Of a stretch of DNA of 34,205 bases, positions 8,677-16,731 are shown one piece after another. The notes under the pieces were generated by a model. That model saw only the letters and a list, made by a program, of their open reading frames with translations. It was not told the DNA's origin and searched no databases. This stretch comes from Myxococcales bacterium SG8_38 (GTDB lineage: Bacteria; Myxococcota_A; Polyangia; Polyangiales; Houyiibacteriaceae): NCBI GenBank assembly GCA_001303415.1, contig LJTN01000031.1, positions 1-34,205 on the forward strand, read 5' to 3'. The position numbers and the translations under genes were made by a program. Numbering within the stretch: position 1 is the first letter of the stretch; each line of letters opens with the position of its first letter.

Positions 8677-9996
8677 ATGCGGTCGAGCATGTGGGTCGGC
8701 TTGGTCGGCTTCGTCGCGGCTGTGGCGGGCGAACCGCGGGCATCCGCCGATACTCTCGGTGACATCACGGCGCCGTTCGCAGCGGCACTCCAAGATGGAA
8801 GCTACTTGGGGGCGGCGGCGCTGATTTTCGTCGCCGGCCTGGCCACCTCGTTGACGCCGTGCGTGTACCCCATGATCGCGATCACGGTGAGCATTTTCGG
8901 CGCCCGGCAGGCCAAGAGCCGGGCCGAGGCCGCGCTGCTCTCGACGTCCTTCATCCTGGGAATCGCCGCCTTGTTCACGCCTCTCGGCGTAGCTTCCGCC
9001 CTGACCGGTAGCGCGTTTGGAAGCGCGCTTGCGAGTCGGTGGGTGGTGGGCGCCCTGGCCGCGTTGTTCGCCGTCTTGGCTCTCAGCATGTTCGGGTTGT
9101 TCGATCTCGCGCTCCCCTCGGGCCTCCAGACGCGGCTCGCCCGGGCGGGCGGCTTTGGAGTACGCGGCGCTTTCGCGCTCGGATTCGTCAACGGCCTCAT
9201 CGCTGCGCCATGCACCGGGCCCGTTCTGGCCGTATTGCTCACTTGGGTGGCGACCACGGGCAACGTGGCGTTCGGTGCGCTCGCCCTGTTCGTGTACGCC
9301 ATCGGCATCGGGCTCCTCTTCTGGTTCGTTGGAACGTTTGCCATCACGCTTCCCAAGTCGGGGCGCTGGGTCGAGTGGACCAAGAGCCTGTTCGGAATCG
9401 CGATGCTCGCGTTGGCCTTCTACTATCTTCGTGCTCTGTTGCCCTTCCCACGGCCGGCCGTGCGCGACGAGCTCTGGCTCGCCATCGCGCTCGGCCTGCT
9501 GATCGGTGGCGTCGTGGTGGGCGCAATCCATCTTTCGTTTCGCGAAGGCGCATGGGCGGCCCGAATCCGCAAGGCACTCGGGGTAGCCGCGTCGGTCGCC
9601 GGCATTCTGGGGATCGTGGGCTGGGCTGAGGCGCTCCCCCGAGGTGCGCACATCGATTGGGTCGAAGACTTCGAGCTTGCAAAGTCTACAGCGCTGACCG
9701 AAGCGCGCCCCATGCTCGTCGACTTCGGAGCCGACTGGTGCGGGGCCTGCCAAGAGCTCGAACGCGACGTGTTGAGCGACCCCCGGGTCGTGGCAGAAGC
9801 AGAGCGCTTCGTGACGGTGCGGGTGGATCTGAGCACGGACGAGGCGACGGACGAGAAATGGAGCCTGCTCGAGACCTACAATCAACCCGGTTTGCCGTTC
9901 GTCGTGCTACACCACAGCGACGGCTCGGAAGCCGCCCGGGTAACAGGCATGCTCGAAAGCGACGAGTTCCTGAGGATGATGACCGCAGTTCGCTGA
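8677..9996 (+). CDS. dsbD: Thiol:disulfide interchange protein DsbD, two-domain (beta-gamma) form
   Basis: The membrane domain carries the two redox cysteines in LTPCVYPM (C62) and APCTGPV (C179). A C-terminal thioredoxin-like domain has the active site WCGAC (C355, C358). DsbD moves electrons from cytoplasmic thioredoxin across the inner membrane to periplasmic oxidoreductases. The N-terminal periplasmic alpha domain of E. coli DsbD is absent; only a short signal-like segment precedes the membrane part. The frame is open further upstream (ATG 8581), but that would overlap the divergent gene and add a polar tail before the signal-like segment, so ATG 8677 (439 residues) is preferred. The HiPIP gene follows 42 bases downstream. 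Confidence 0.93.
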   Translation: MRSSMWVGLVGFVAAVAGEPRASADTLGDITAPFAAALQDGSYLGAAALIFVAGLATSLTPCVYPMIAITVSIFGARQAKSRAEAALLSTSFILGIAALFTPLGVASALTGSAFGSALASRWVVGALAALFAVLALSMFGLFDLALPSGLQTRLARAGGFGVRGAFALGFVNGLIAAPCTGPVLAVLLTWVATTGNVAFGALALFVYAIGIGLLFWFVGTFAITLPKSGRWVEWTKSLFGIAMLALAFYYLRALLPFPRPAVRDELWLAIALGLLIGGVVVGAIHLSFREGAWAARIRKALGVAASVAGILGIVGWAEALPRGAHIDWVEDFELAKSTALTEARPMLVDFGADWCGACQELERDVLSDPRVVAEAERFVTVRVDLSTDEATDEKWSLLETYNQPGLPFVVLHHSDGSEAARVTGMLESDEFLRMMTAVR

Positions 9997-10038
9997 CCCG
10001 CGCGGCCCCGTGCTAGCCTCCACCAAGGAGTGAGAGCA

Positions 10039-10359
10039 ATGAGTGAGCGCAGCCTTTCGAGACGCGAGATGCTCCGGAGCACGGCAAATCTGCTGATAGT
10101 CGGCTCCGCGTCGATGATGTTGCATGGATGCAAGAAGGCACAGTTTCGATGTGATGACATCAGTGGACTGAGTGAAGAGGATGCCAAGCTTCGCGAAGCG
10201 CTCGAATACCAAGACCGCTCTCCGCATGGGGAAAAGAAGAGCTGCTCGAGCTGCGCGTTCTTCAGGCCTGCGGAAGCGGACGAGTGTGGCGCTTGCACCC
10301 TGGTCAGGGGGCCCATTCATCCGCTCGGATATTGCAACTCTTGGGCGGCGAAAGGCTGA
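10039..10359 (+). CDS. High-potential iron-sulfur protein (HiPIP) with Tat-type signal
   Basis: 106 residues from ATG 10039, with AAGGAG 8 bases upstream (a GTG at 10030 is within the ribosome binding site and rejected). The N-terminus SRREML followed by a hydrophobic stretch resembles a twin-arginine signal. LHGC (C31) could be a lipobox, suggesting a membrane-anchored form. The C-terminal half has the HiPIP cysteine pattern C69-x2-C72-x13-C86-x12-C99, ending in GYCNSWA as in known HiPIPs. C83 is an extra cysteine. HiPIPs carry electrons at high potential outside the cytoplasm. Placement between dsbD and an ABC ATPase gene suggests co-transcription (12 bases to the next start). Confidence 0.88.
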   Translation: MSERSLSRREMLRSTANLLIVGSASMMLHGCKKAQFRCDDISGLSEEDAKLREALEYQDRSPHGEKKSCSSCAFFRPAEADECGACTLVRGPIHPLGYCNSWAAKG

Positions 10360-10371
10360 GACTTCTGGATC

Positions 10372-11124
10372 ATGGCGTTGTTCGAGCTGCGAGGTCTGAG
10401 GAAGGCCTTTGGTCCCAACCTGGTCCTAGATGGGCTCGACTTGGACATCGTTACCAACGAGGTGATCACCATCATTGGAGAATCGGGATCCGGCAAGAGC
10501 GTTCTCCTCAAAGCCATGATGGGCCTCATCGAGGTCGATGCGGGCAGCATTCGTTTCGATGATCAGGAAGTCACGGGACAGTCCGAGCGGGAGTGGGTGA
10601 GGACCCGGCGCCGAATCGGCATGCTTTTTCAGGAATCAGCTCTGTTCGACTCGCTCAACGTCTACGAGAACGTCGGCTACGCGCTGCGCGAGCAAACCAA
10701 GATGAGCGAGCAACAGATCGCCAAGCGGGTTGCGGAGACGCTCGCGCTCGTGGCGCTTCCTGGTATAGAGGAAATGATGCCTTCGGACCTCTCGGGAGGC
10801 ATGCGCAAGCGTGTGGCTCTGGCCCGCGCCGTTGCCGTTCGTCCCGAGATCGTGTTCTACGACGAGCCTGCAGAGGGCCTCGACCCCATCAACGTCACCC
10901 GCGTCAACCGGCTCCTCTTGGGATTGAAGAAGAGCCTCAACGTCACTTCGGTGGTGGTCACGCACAATCTCAAGGCAGCGTTCGCGATCAGTGATCGCCT
11001 GGCGCTCATTCACGACGGCCAGATTGCGGCCACGGGCGCGCCGGAGAGCTTCCTCGAGACCGATGATCCCGTGGTTCGCGAATTCATCGGAGATCGAATG
11101 AGGCGGGTGCTCCGTGCAAGTTGA
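10372..11124 (+). CDS. mlaF: ABC transporter ATP-binding protein, MlaF-like (phospholipid/organic solvent transport type)
   Basis: 250 residues. Walker A is GESGSGKS (36-43), the Q-loop lies in GMLFQESALFD (83-93), the ABC signature is LSGGM (140-144), and Walker B is VFYDEPAEGLDP (161-172). The switch histidine is in VVVTHN. The G-M-L-F-Q-x-x-A-L-F-D-S-L stretch is typical of the MlaF/Ttg2A group, which powers lipid trafficking between the inner and outer membranes with MlaE and MlaD. No MlaE permease or MCE-domain gene is visible, so this is an orphan ATPase here. Its 3' end overlaps the next gene by 11 bases, implying translational coupling. Confidence 0.88.
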   Translation: MALFELRGLRKAFGPNLVLDGLDLDIVTNEVITIIGESGSGKSVLLKAMMGLIEVDAGSIRFDDQEVTGQSEREWVRTRRRIGMLFQESALFDSLNVYENVGYALREQTKMSEQQIAKRVAETLALVALPGIEEMMPSDLSGGMRKRVALARAVAVRPEIVFYDEPAEGLDPINVTRVNRLLLGLKKSLNVTSVVVTHNLKAAFAISDRLALIHDGQIAATGAPESFLETDDPVVREFIGDRMRRVLRAS

Positions 11125-12520
11125 GTTCGTGGGAGCGGTCGGTGGCGACGTGACCGGGTCCCGGCACCTGGTGCACACGGAGCACTCGAGCATTCTGCTC
11201 GACTGCGGGCTGTTTCAAGGCCGGCGCAGCGAAAGCAACGAGCGCAACCGCGAGCTCGGCTTTCGCGCGAAGGACGTCGACGTCGTCGTTCTTTCCCACG
11301 CCCACATCGACCATTCGGGCGCCCTTCCCCGCCTGTACCGGCAAGGGTTTCGAGGACCGATCTACTGTACCCCGGCGACACGAGACTTGTGCGCGGCGAT
11401 GCTGGAGGATTCCGCGCAAATCCAGGCGCAGGACGCCACGTACATCAACCGAAAGATCGAAAGAAACGGCGCCGCCATGGAGCCGGTGCAGCCTCTCTAC
11501 GACCAGGACGACGTCGTAGGCACACTCGAGCTCATGGTGAGCATCCCCTACCACATGACACGCCGGATCGCGCCCGGGGTGATGCTGACTTATTACGATG
11601 CGGGCCACGTGCTCGGAAGCGCGATGGTCGCGCTCGACGTGGACGTGGTCGGCCAACGCCGCCGCGTCGTGTTCTCGGGCGATCTGGGTCGCCGTCACAT
11701 GCCGATTCTCCGCGACCCGGAGATTCCGACCGGCGCGTCCTGCCTGCTGCTCGAGAGCACGTACGGGGATCGTATCCACGATCCGATCGAACGGATGGAC
11801 GACGAGCTCGCCGACGTCATCACCCGGACGGTCGCTCGGGGCGGCAAGGCCATCGTGCCGACCTTCGCGCTGGAGCGCGCTCAGGAAGTCATCTACGCCC
11901 TGAAGAGGCTCCGAAGCCAAGGACGGCTCCCCGAGGTGCCAGTCTACGTAGATTCGCCTCTCACGGTGAAGCTCACGGACGTGTTTCGAATTCATCCGGA
12001 CTGTTTCGACGCGCAGGCGCGGGCCCTGCTGCTCAGCGGAGACTCTCCATTCGATTTCGACGGGCTTCGCTACGTCTCTGCGGTCGAAGACTCGAAGGCG
12101 ATCGATCGGAGCGACCAGCCGGCCGTCGTGATCGCGGCAAGTGGCATGTGCGAGTTTGGGCGGGTGGTGCATCACCTCGCGGCCGGAATCGAAAACCGGA
12201 ACAACAGCGTGATCATCGTCGGCTACCAGGCGCAGCACACCCTCGGCCGCCGCTTGGTCGAGCAGCGTCCCAGGGTCCGGATCTTCGGCATCGAGCGGGA
12301 GCGGCGCGCCGAAGTGGCGGTCCTCGACGGATTCAGCGCACATGCGGATCGAAACGATCTACTCGAATATGCCGAGGCGGTGCGCGAAGCAGGACCGCTT
12401 CGGCACGTAGCGCTGGTGCATGGCGAAGGTCCATCGCGCAATGCGCTCAAGACGCTTCTCGAAGAGCGTGGGTTCCCGAGCGTCATCACGCCAAGCCGCG
12501 GCGACATGCTCGAGATTTGA
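11114..12520 (+). CDS. Metallo-beta-lactamase / beta-CASP ribonuclease family protein
   Basis: 468 residues from GTG 11114, inside the 3' end of the mlaF-like gene. The zinc-binding motif SHAHIDHSG places H62, H64, D66 and H67 as ligands. Further motifs are YDAGHVLGSAM and, in the second half, ASGMCEFGRVVHHL and GFSAHADRNDL, all characteristic of the beta-CASP/RMMBL family that includes CPSF-73-like RNA endonucleases. The predicted role is RNA processing or decay in the cytoplasm. It is not RNase J, whose overall layout is longer and different. It shares a transcript with the MlaF-like gene. Confidence 0.92.
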   Translation: MQVEFVGAVGGDVTGSRHLVHTEHSSILLDCGLFQGRRSESNERNRELGFRAKDVDVVVLSHAHIDHSGALPRLYRQGFRGPIYCTPATRDLCAAMLEDSAQIQAQDATYINRKIERNGAAMEPVQPLYDQDDVVGTLELMVSIPYHMTRRIAPGVMLTYYDAGHVLGSAMVALDVDVVGQRRRVVFSGDLGRRHMPILRDPEIPTGASCLLLESTYGDRIHDPIERMDDELADVITRTVARGGKAIVPTFALERAQEVIYALKRLRSQGRLPEVPVYVDSPLTVKLTDVFRIHPDCFDAQARALLLSGDSPFDFDGLRYVSAVEDSKAIDRSDQPAVVIAASGMCEFGRVVHHLAAGIENRNNSVIIVGYQAQHTLGRRLVEQRPRVRIFGIERERRAEVAVLDGFSAHADRNDLLEYAEAVREAGPLRHVALVHGEGPSRNALKTLLEERGFPSVITPSRGDMLEI

Positions 12521-12585
12521 GATCGGCCTGGGCTTGACCGCACCTGGTGTCTGTGCGCATCCTCGCGACGTATCAAGGAGCAGGC

Positions 12586-13173
12586 ATGAGCAAGGGCTTG
12601 ATCGGATGTGGAGTGGTGGTGGTAATTGCGCTGGCCCTCGTCGCCACGGGGGTTGGGAGCTACAACCGACTCGTCGAGCTGGATGAAGCCGTGGACAGCG
12701 CATGGAGCCAGGTCGAAAACGTCTACCAGCGGCGGGCCGATCTCATCCCGAACCTGGTGGCCACCGTGAAGGGCGCCAAGGACTTCGAGCAGGAGACCTT
12801 GACTCGAGTCGTCGAAGCGCGCGCGAAGGTTGGTCAGATGAGCTTCGAATCCGCCCCTGACGCGGAGCAGCTCGCAAAATTCGAAGCGGCGCAGTCACAA
12901 CTCTCTTCCGCGCTCTCGCGCCTGCTGGTCGTCGTCGAGCGCTATCCGGAGCTCAAAGCAACCGAGGCCTTCCGAGATCTGCAGGCTCAGCTCGAAGGCA
13001 CGGAGAACCGCATTGCCGTGGAGCGGAAGCGCTTCAACGACGCAACGCTGGCGTACAACAAGACCCGGCGTCGCTTTCCGACGATCCTCCTCGCCAACAT
13101 CATGGGTTTCGACGACAAACCGTACTTCGAGGCGACCCCGGGGGCCGAGCAGCCTCCGAAGGTCGAGCTCTAG
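12586..13173 (+). CDS. lemA: LemA family membrane protein
   Basis: 195 residues from ATG 12586, which has AAGGAG 5 bases upstream (an in-frame GTG at 12547 lacks one). One N-terminal membrane segment (about residues 5-24, GCGVVVVIALALVATGV) is followed by the family hallmarks YNRLVELDEAVDSAWSQVEN and YQRRADLIPNLV, then coiled helical bundles with NDATLAYN and RFPTILLANIMGF. LemA proteins are N-out, C-in membrane proteins of poorly known function that usually neighbour TPM-domain proteins. That is exactly the context here: two TPM genes follow within a few bases. Confidence 0.94.
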   Translation: MSKGLIGCGVVVVIALALVATGVGSYNRLVELDEAVDSAWSQVENVYQRRADLIPNLVATVKGAKDFEQETLTRVVEARAKVGQMSFESAPDAEQLAKFEAAQSQLSSALSRLLVVVERYPELKATEAFRDLQAQLEGTENRIAVERKRFNDATLAYNKTRRRFPTILLANIMGFDDKPYFEATPGAEQPPKVEL

Positions 13174-13178
13174 CTCGC

Positions 13179-13838
13179 GTGGTGTCTAGCCGAATCGACA
13201 GCGTCTTTTCGGAGGCCGACCGCGAGGCGATTCGAGCCGCCACCACCGCAGCGGAACGCAAAACCGCGGCCGAGCTCGTGGTCTACGTCGTGGAGCGCTG
13301 CGATCCGCATTCGGAAGTGGCTTGGAAGGCAGCCTTGATCGGCGCAGCCTGGGGAGCCGCATGCGCGGCGGTTGCGGTCTGGCTCGCGGCTGGCTGGGCA
13401 GAGCCCCACTACCTGTGGATATTGATTGGCACGCAGGTAGGTCTCGTGGCGGGATGGCTTGCCGGTCGCCTGGAGAGCGTCGCCCGACGCCTGGTCGATC
13501 GAGAAGCGCTCGAGAGCCGCGTCGAGGGACGAGCCGCAGAAGCCTTTTTGGAGCGGCAGGTCTTTGCAACGAAGGAACGCACCGGCGTCCTGATCTTCGT
13601 CGCGCTTTTCGAGCATCGGGTCGTCGTGCTCCCCGATCAAGGTATATCAGCGCGCGTCGACCCAAACGCCTGGGATTCCATCTCGAGCGAGCTTGCGCGA
13701 GGAATTCGCGCGGGAGCCGCGGTACGCGCGCTCATTGACGCGGTGGGCCGATGCGTCGACGTGTTGACCGCGCACGGCGTTCCCGGCCCCGATGCGAAGA
13801 ACCAACTTCCCGACGAGCCGAGGTTCCGTCGTGAATAG
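13179..13838 (+). CDS. TPM-domain membrane protein
   Basis: 219 residues from a GTG (13179, or the adjacent GTG at 13182), starting 5 bases after the lemA stop. The N-terminal AAERKTAAELVVYVVERCD and C-terminal ATKERTGVLIFVALFEHRVVVLPDQG segments resemble the TPM fold (Psb32/YgcG group). Two hydrophobic helices lie between them (about 50-68 and 75-95). The domain is therefore interrupted by the membrane hairpin, as in other short TPM proteins found with LemA. The 3' end overlaps the next TPM gene by 8 bases. Function is unknown, possibly membrane-protein quality control by analogy with Psb32. Confidence 0.85.
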   Translation: MVSSRIDSVFSEADREAIRAATTAAERKTAAELVVYVVERCDPHSEVAWKAALIGAAWGAACAAVAVWLAAGWAEPHYLWILIGTQVGLVAGWLAGRLESVARRLVDREALESRVEGRAAEAFLERQVFATKERTGVLIFVALFEHRVVVLPDQGISARVDPNAWDSISSELARGIRAGAAVRALIDAVGRCVDVLTAHGVPGPDAKNQLPDEPRFRRE

Positions 13839-14736
13839 GGCTCGCCGATGGCTCACGCCCTTGTTGCTGTGGAGCGTCGCATCCGTCGCCCTGGCCCTCG
13901 ACGTCCCCCCGTTGCAGGGTCGCGTCAACGATTACGCCGATTTGCTCTCCGCTTCGACGGAGGCGCGGATCGAAGCCAAGCTAGAAACGCTCGAGAAAGA
14001 CCGGGGCTCGCAGGTGGTGGTCCTGACGATCCACGGCCTCGAGGGCGAGCCGCTCGAAGAGTTCAGCCTACGCGTGGCAGAGACCTGGAAGATAGGACGC
14101 GCGGAGCAGGATGACGGCGCGCTGCTTCTCATCGCCAAAAACGATCGAGCGATGCGGCTCGAGATCGGCTACGGCCTCGAGCCGGTGCTCACTGACGTGA
14201 TGTCGAAGCGGATTCTCGATGAAATCCTTCGGCCGCGCTTTCGTGCGGGCGATTTCGACGGCGGCGTCGAGCGGGCAATCGATGCGATCGACGGTCTGAT
14301 CCGCGGAACGAGCACGCTTCCCCCGCCCACGGACGCGGATAGACCGAGCGATCTCCCGCCGAAAATGTTCGGTGTGCTGTGGCTCGTGTTCCAATTGCCT
14401 TTCGTCTTGGTGGTCCTCGGGACCAACCCGTTTCAGTGGTTCCTCTACCTGTTCTTGGTGCCCTTCGTCTTCGTCGGCGGGGTGACGGCCATCGGGCCGA
14501 GCGCAGGTCCCGTGTTCGTGGGAGGGTGGCTCCTCGGGGCACCGATCGTGTGGTCATTCTTCGGAAGGCGCAGGAAGAAGCGACCTCGGGGTAAACGCTC
14601 TGCCGGTCGCAGATGGTCGGGCGGCGCCTGGTCGTCGGGCGGGGGTTGGTCGTCCGGCGGTGGATTCTCGGGCGGCGGAGGGTTTTCCGGAGGAGGCGGA
14701 AGCTTTGGAGGCGGCGGCTCTTCGAGTAGTTGGTGA
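13831..14736 (+). CDS. Secreted/membrane TPM-domain protein with glycine-rich tail (YgcG family)
   Basis: 301 residues if started at GTG 13831, which overlaps the upstream stop in the coupled arrangement GTGAATAG and gives a proper signal peptide (NRARRWLTPLLLWSVASVALA). An ATG at 13792 would put 13 extra residues before it. The TPM domain (about residues 20-155) includes VNDYADLLS, GSQVVVLTIHGLEGEPLEEF, DDGALLLIAKNDR and LEIGYGLEPVLTD. Two or three membrane segments follow (about 175-240). The tail is basic and then ends in a long Gly/Ser-rich repeat with a terminal SSSSW. This tail is typical of YgcG-like proteins. Confidence 0.9.
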   Translation: MNRARRWLTPLLLWSVASVALALDVPPLQGRVNDYADLLSASTEARIEAKLETLEKDRGSQVVVLTIHGLEGEPLEEFSLRVAETWKIGRAEQDDGALLLIAKNDRAMRLEIGYGLEPVLTDVMSKRILDEILRPRFRAGDFDGGVERAIDAIDGLIRGTSTLPPPTDADRPSDLPPKMFGVLWLVFQLPFVLVVLGTNPFQWFLYLFLVPFVFVGGVTAIGPSAGPVFVGGWLLGAPIVWSFFGRRRKKRPRGKRSAGRRWSGGAWSSGGGWSSGGGFSGGGGFSGGGGSFGGGGSSSSW

Positions 14737-14741
14737 GCCGA

Positions 14742-15272
14742 CTAGGGATCGCTTTCCAACTTGCCGTGCCAGTACACCCAGTTGGCCCAGGCCTCTGGAA
14801 TCGAGCTCGCGGGGTCGATGCGAAAGGCCACCACCGGCAGCCACTTGGGCTTCACCGGCGTCCGCTGCAGGCGCAAGCCCGCTTGCTCCGGCATGCGATT
14901 GCCCTTCTTTTCGTTGCATGGGTAGCAAGCCATCACGATGTTTTCCCAGTTCGTCCTGCCGCCCTGCGACTTCGGTATGACGTGGTCGTAGGTGAGACCA
15001 CGCAAACGGTGCTGGACGCCGCAATACTGACACCGGAAATCGTCTCGCATCGCCACGTTGATGCGGGAGAACTTGATGGCGCGTTTGCGGCCGACGATCG
15101 TCCGAAGCAATCGCACGACGGCTGGCATCTTGATGGTGATGCTCACCGAGCGAATGTCCTCGTCGTATTCCTCGACGACTTCGACCTTGCCATCGAAAAT
15201 CATGCATACGGCGCGTTGCCAGCTGATAATCCGATGGGGCTGATAACCCTGGTCCAAGACTAGCGTACGCAT
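14742..15272 (-). CDS. HNH endonuclease
   Basis: 176 residues from ATG 15272. The frame is open further upstream, but that part runs through the tRNA-Arg gene and is not real. The start [18 protein letters not shown] is the usual N-terminus of this family. The zinc-binding/HNH module is CQYC (C81, C84), then [11 protein letters not shown] (D96, H97), then [12 protein letters not shown] (N111, C116, C119, N120). These proteins are widely conserved stand-alone McrA-like HNH nucleases; their biological role is poorly known. It is convergent with the TPM gene (5-base gap) and divergent from tRNA-Arg. Confidence 0.92.
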   Translation of the reverse strand: MRTLVLDQGYQPHRIISWQRAVCMIFDGKVEVVEEYDEDIRSVSITIKMPAVVRLLRTIVGRKRAIKFSRINVAMRDDFRCQYCGVQHRLRGLTYDHVIPKSQGGRTNWENIVMACYPCNEKKGNRMPEQAGLRLQRTPVKPKWLPVVAFRIDPASSIPEAWANWVYWHGKLESDP

Positions 15273-15379
15273 TCCGCTCGGAAGCTCGTATAGCGCGAAC
15301 GGGCGAAGAAGGAAACCGGGCGCTTGTTTCAACACCGTGAATCCCGAGGGATCACGTGCTATACGCGGCCACCTCGCGA

Positions 15380-15453
15380 GTCCTCGTAGCTCAGTAGGAT
15401 AGAGCAGTGGTTTCCTAAACCACAGGTCGCATGTTCGAATCATGCCGGGGACG
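15380..15453 (+). tRNA. tRNA-Arg (anticodon CCT)
   Basis: A full cloverleaf: acceptor GTCCTCG (15380-15386) pairs with CGGGGAC (15446-15452). The D arm is GCTC/GAGC. The anticodon stem GTGGT/ACCAC encloses loop TTCCTAA with anticodon CCT at 15414-15416. The T arm GCATG/CATGC encloses TTCGAAT. The discriminator is G at 15453. The CCA end is not encoded (CCC follows). It reads the AGG arginine codon. Confidence 0.96.
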
Positions 15454-15499
15454 CCCCGTAAAACGAAAAGTGGGAGAGGCTCCCACTTTCGTCACGGGG
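15454..15499 (+). terminator. Long hairpin directly behind tRNA-Arg
   Basis: An outer stem CCCCGT (15454-15459) / ACGGGG (15494-15499) encloses an inner stem CGAAAAGTGGGAG (15464-15476) / CTCCCACTTTCG (15480-15491) with one bulged A and a 3-base loop AGG. It starts at the first base after the tRNA. No T-run follows. It probably ends or processes the tRNA transcript. Confidence 0.6.
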
Positions 15500-15609
15500 C
15501 TTTGGCCCCCGGGGCTAGGGACAGTCGGGGATCGGTTGACTGGGTTGGCTCTCCTGTACTAGGTGTTCTAGCTCCGTTCACGACAGGTGACCGGAGTAGG
15601 AGCGGCATC

Positions 15610-16731
15610 ATCACTGGCGAGCGACGATACCCTAGGCGGCTCATTGCGGTTGCCGATGCGGCAGAGGCAAAGCAGGAACCGGCGGAAGGCGCGCCGGAGC
15701 CGAAGGGGCCGACGTCGAGACGGCGCAGCGCCCTGCCCGACGACTTGCTTCTGCGAAGCGACGAGGAAGCCGCCCGCAGACTGGCGCTGAATAGGTTGAG
15801 CGCTGCGCGTGCCGCCGAGCGTCGCCTCGACGATCGATCCGATCCCGAGGCGCTTCATGATTTTCGGGTCGCGATTCGAAGGCTTCGCAGCGTGCTCCGC
15901 GCCTACCGCTCGCAGCTCGAGACCGCCGTCAGCAACAAAGACCGCAAACGCCTTCGCGCCATCCAGCGTGCCACCGGTCGAGGCCGGGAAGCGGAGGTTG
16001 CGCTCGAGTGGCTGACCAAGCAGCAAGGTGATCTGGCCGCGGAGCATTTGCCCGGAGTCAATTGGCTTTCGGCCATGCTGTTGGAACGCCGCAGGGCGTG
16101 CGCCAAAGCGCTCCACGCAGAGGTGAGAGAGGAGTTTCGTGCAACGGCTAGCAAGCTCGAAGAGCGTTTGGCCATCATGCGGAGCGAGCGGAACCTGCTT
16201 TCGGAGCACCCGCCCGTTTCCTTCGCCCGGACGCTGGCGAACTTGACCGAAGCGCACGCCACCGATCTTCTGGTGCAGCTCGGTCACATCGCGAGAATCG
16301 ACGATGCCGAGCAGCTCCATCAAGCACGCATCACCGGCAAGCGGCTGCGATACCTTCTCGAGCCGATCCGCGCTTACGCCAAAGAGGCCCAAGACGTGGT
16401 CAAGCGAAGCAAGAGGCTACAGGACCTGCTGGGCGATCTGAACGACGTTCACGTGCTGATGAGAGAGATCGATCACGCCTTCGAGGCCTCGATGACGCAG
16501 AAGGCCGGCCGGCTTCGCGAGCTCCTGGGACGCGGCGACTTCGAACGCGCCCGCCGGGAGGCTTCCATGAGCGAATGGATCGGGCTCGTGGAGCTTCACC
16601 GGCGGCTGGAGAGCGATCGGCGCGCCCTCATCGTACAGCTCAGGGATCGCTGGCTCGATGGCGACCTCGATGCGCTGGTCGCGAGCGCCAGAGACGTGGC
16701 CTACCGCCTCCGTGTCATCGATCACTCGTAG
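15610..16731 (+). CDS. CHAD-domain protein (start codon uncertain)
   Basis: The CHAD domain (conserved histidine alpha-helical domain, known to bind polyphosphate) is clear. LHDFRVAIRRLRSVLRAYR (about residues 82-100) and LHQARITGKRLRYLLEP (about 235-251) are its two histidine/arginine-rich signature helices, and LQDLLGDLNDVHVL follows. The C-terminus overlaps the convergent apt gene by 10 bases. The start is unclear: the only in-frame ATG (15442) lies in the tRNA-Arg T arm, and codons after it cross the tRNA hairpin. Other in-frame options are TTG 15502, TTG 15745, and ATC 15610, which has AGGAG 7 bases upstream. A TTGACT at 15536-15541 could be a promoter -35. I list ATC 15610 (373 residues) as best supported, but the domain itself is what is certain. 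Confidence 0.8.
   Translation: MTGERRYPRRLIAVADAAEAKQEPAEGAPEPKGPTSRRRSALPDDLLLRSDEEAARRLALNRLSAARAAERRLDDRSDPEALHDFRVAIRRLRSVLRAYRSQLETAVSNKDRKRLRAIQRATGRGREAEVALEWLTKQQGDLAAEHLPGVNWLSAMLLERRRACAKALHAEVREEFRATASKLEERLAIMRSERNLLSEHPPVSFARTLANLTEAHATDLLVQLGHIARIDDAEQLHQARITGKRLRYLLEPIRAYAKEAQDVVKRSKRLQDLLGDLNDVHVLMREIDHAFEASMTQKAGRLRELLGRGDFERARREASMSEWIGLVELHRRLESDRRALIVQLRDRWLDGDLDALVASARDVAYRLRVIDHS

Noticed and set aside
8626-9885. A 419-residue open frame on the - strand opposite dsbD
   Set aside because: It is very rich in Arg, Glu and Gly with no hydrophobic core, and lies opposite a clear DsbD; antisense shadow.
11084-12343. A 419-residue open frame on the - strand opposite the beta-CASP RNase gene
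   Set aside because: No recognisable motif; explained by codon bias of the real + strand gene.
15273-15443. Upstream extension of the HNH endonuclease frame
   Set aside because: It runs through tRNA-Arg; the family N-terminus begins at ATG 15272.
15380-15453. tRNA-Arg(CCT) as the attachment site of a genomic island
   Set aside because: Neighbours on both sides are ordinary chromosomal genes, and no integrase or duplicated tRNA 3' end was seen in the window.
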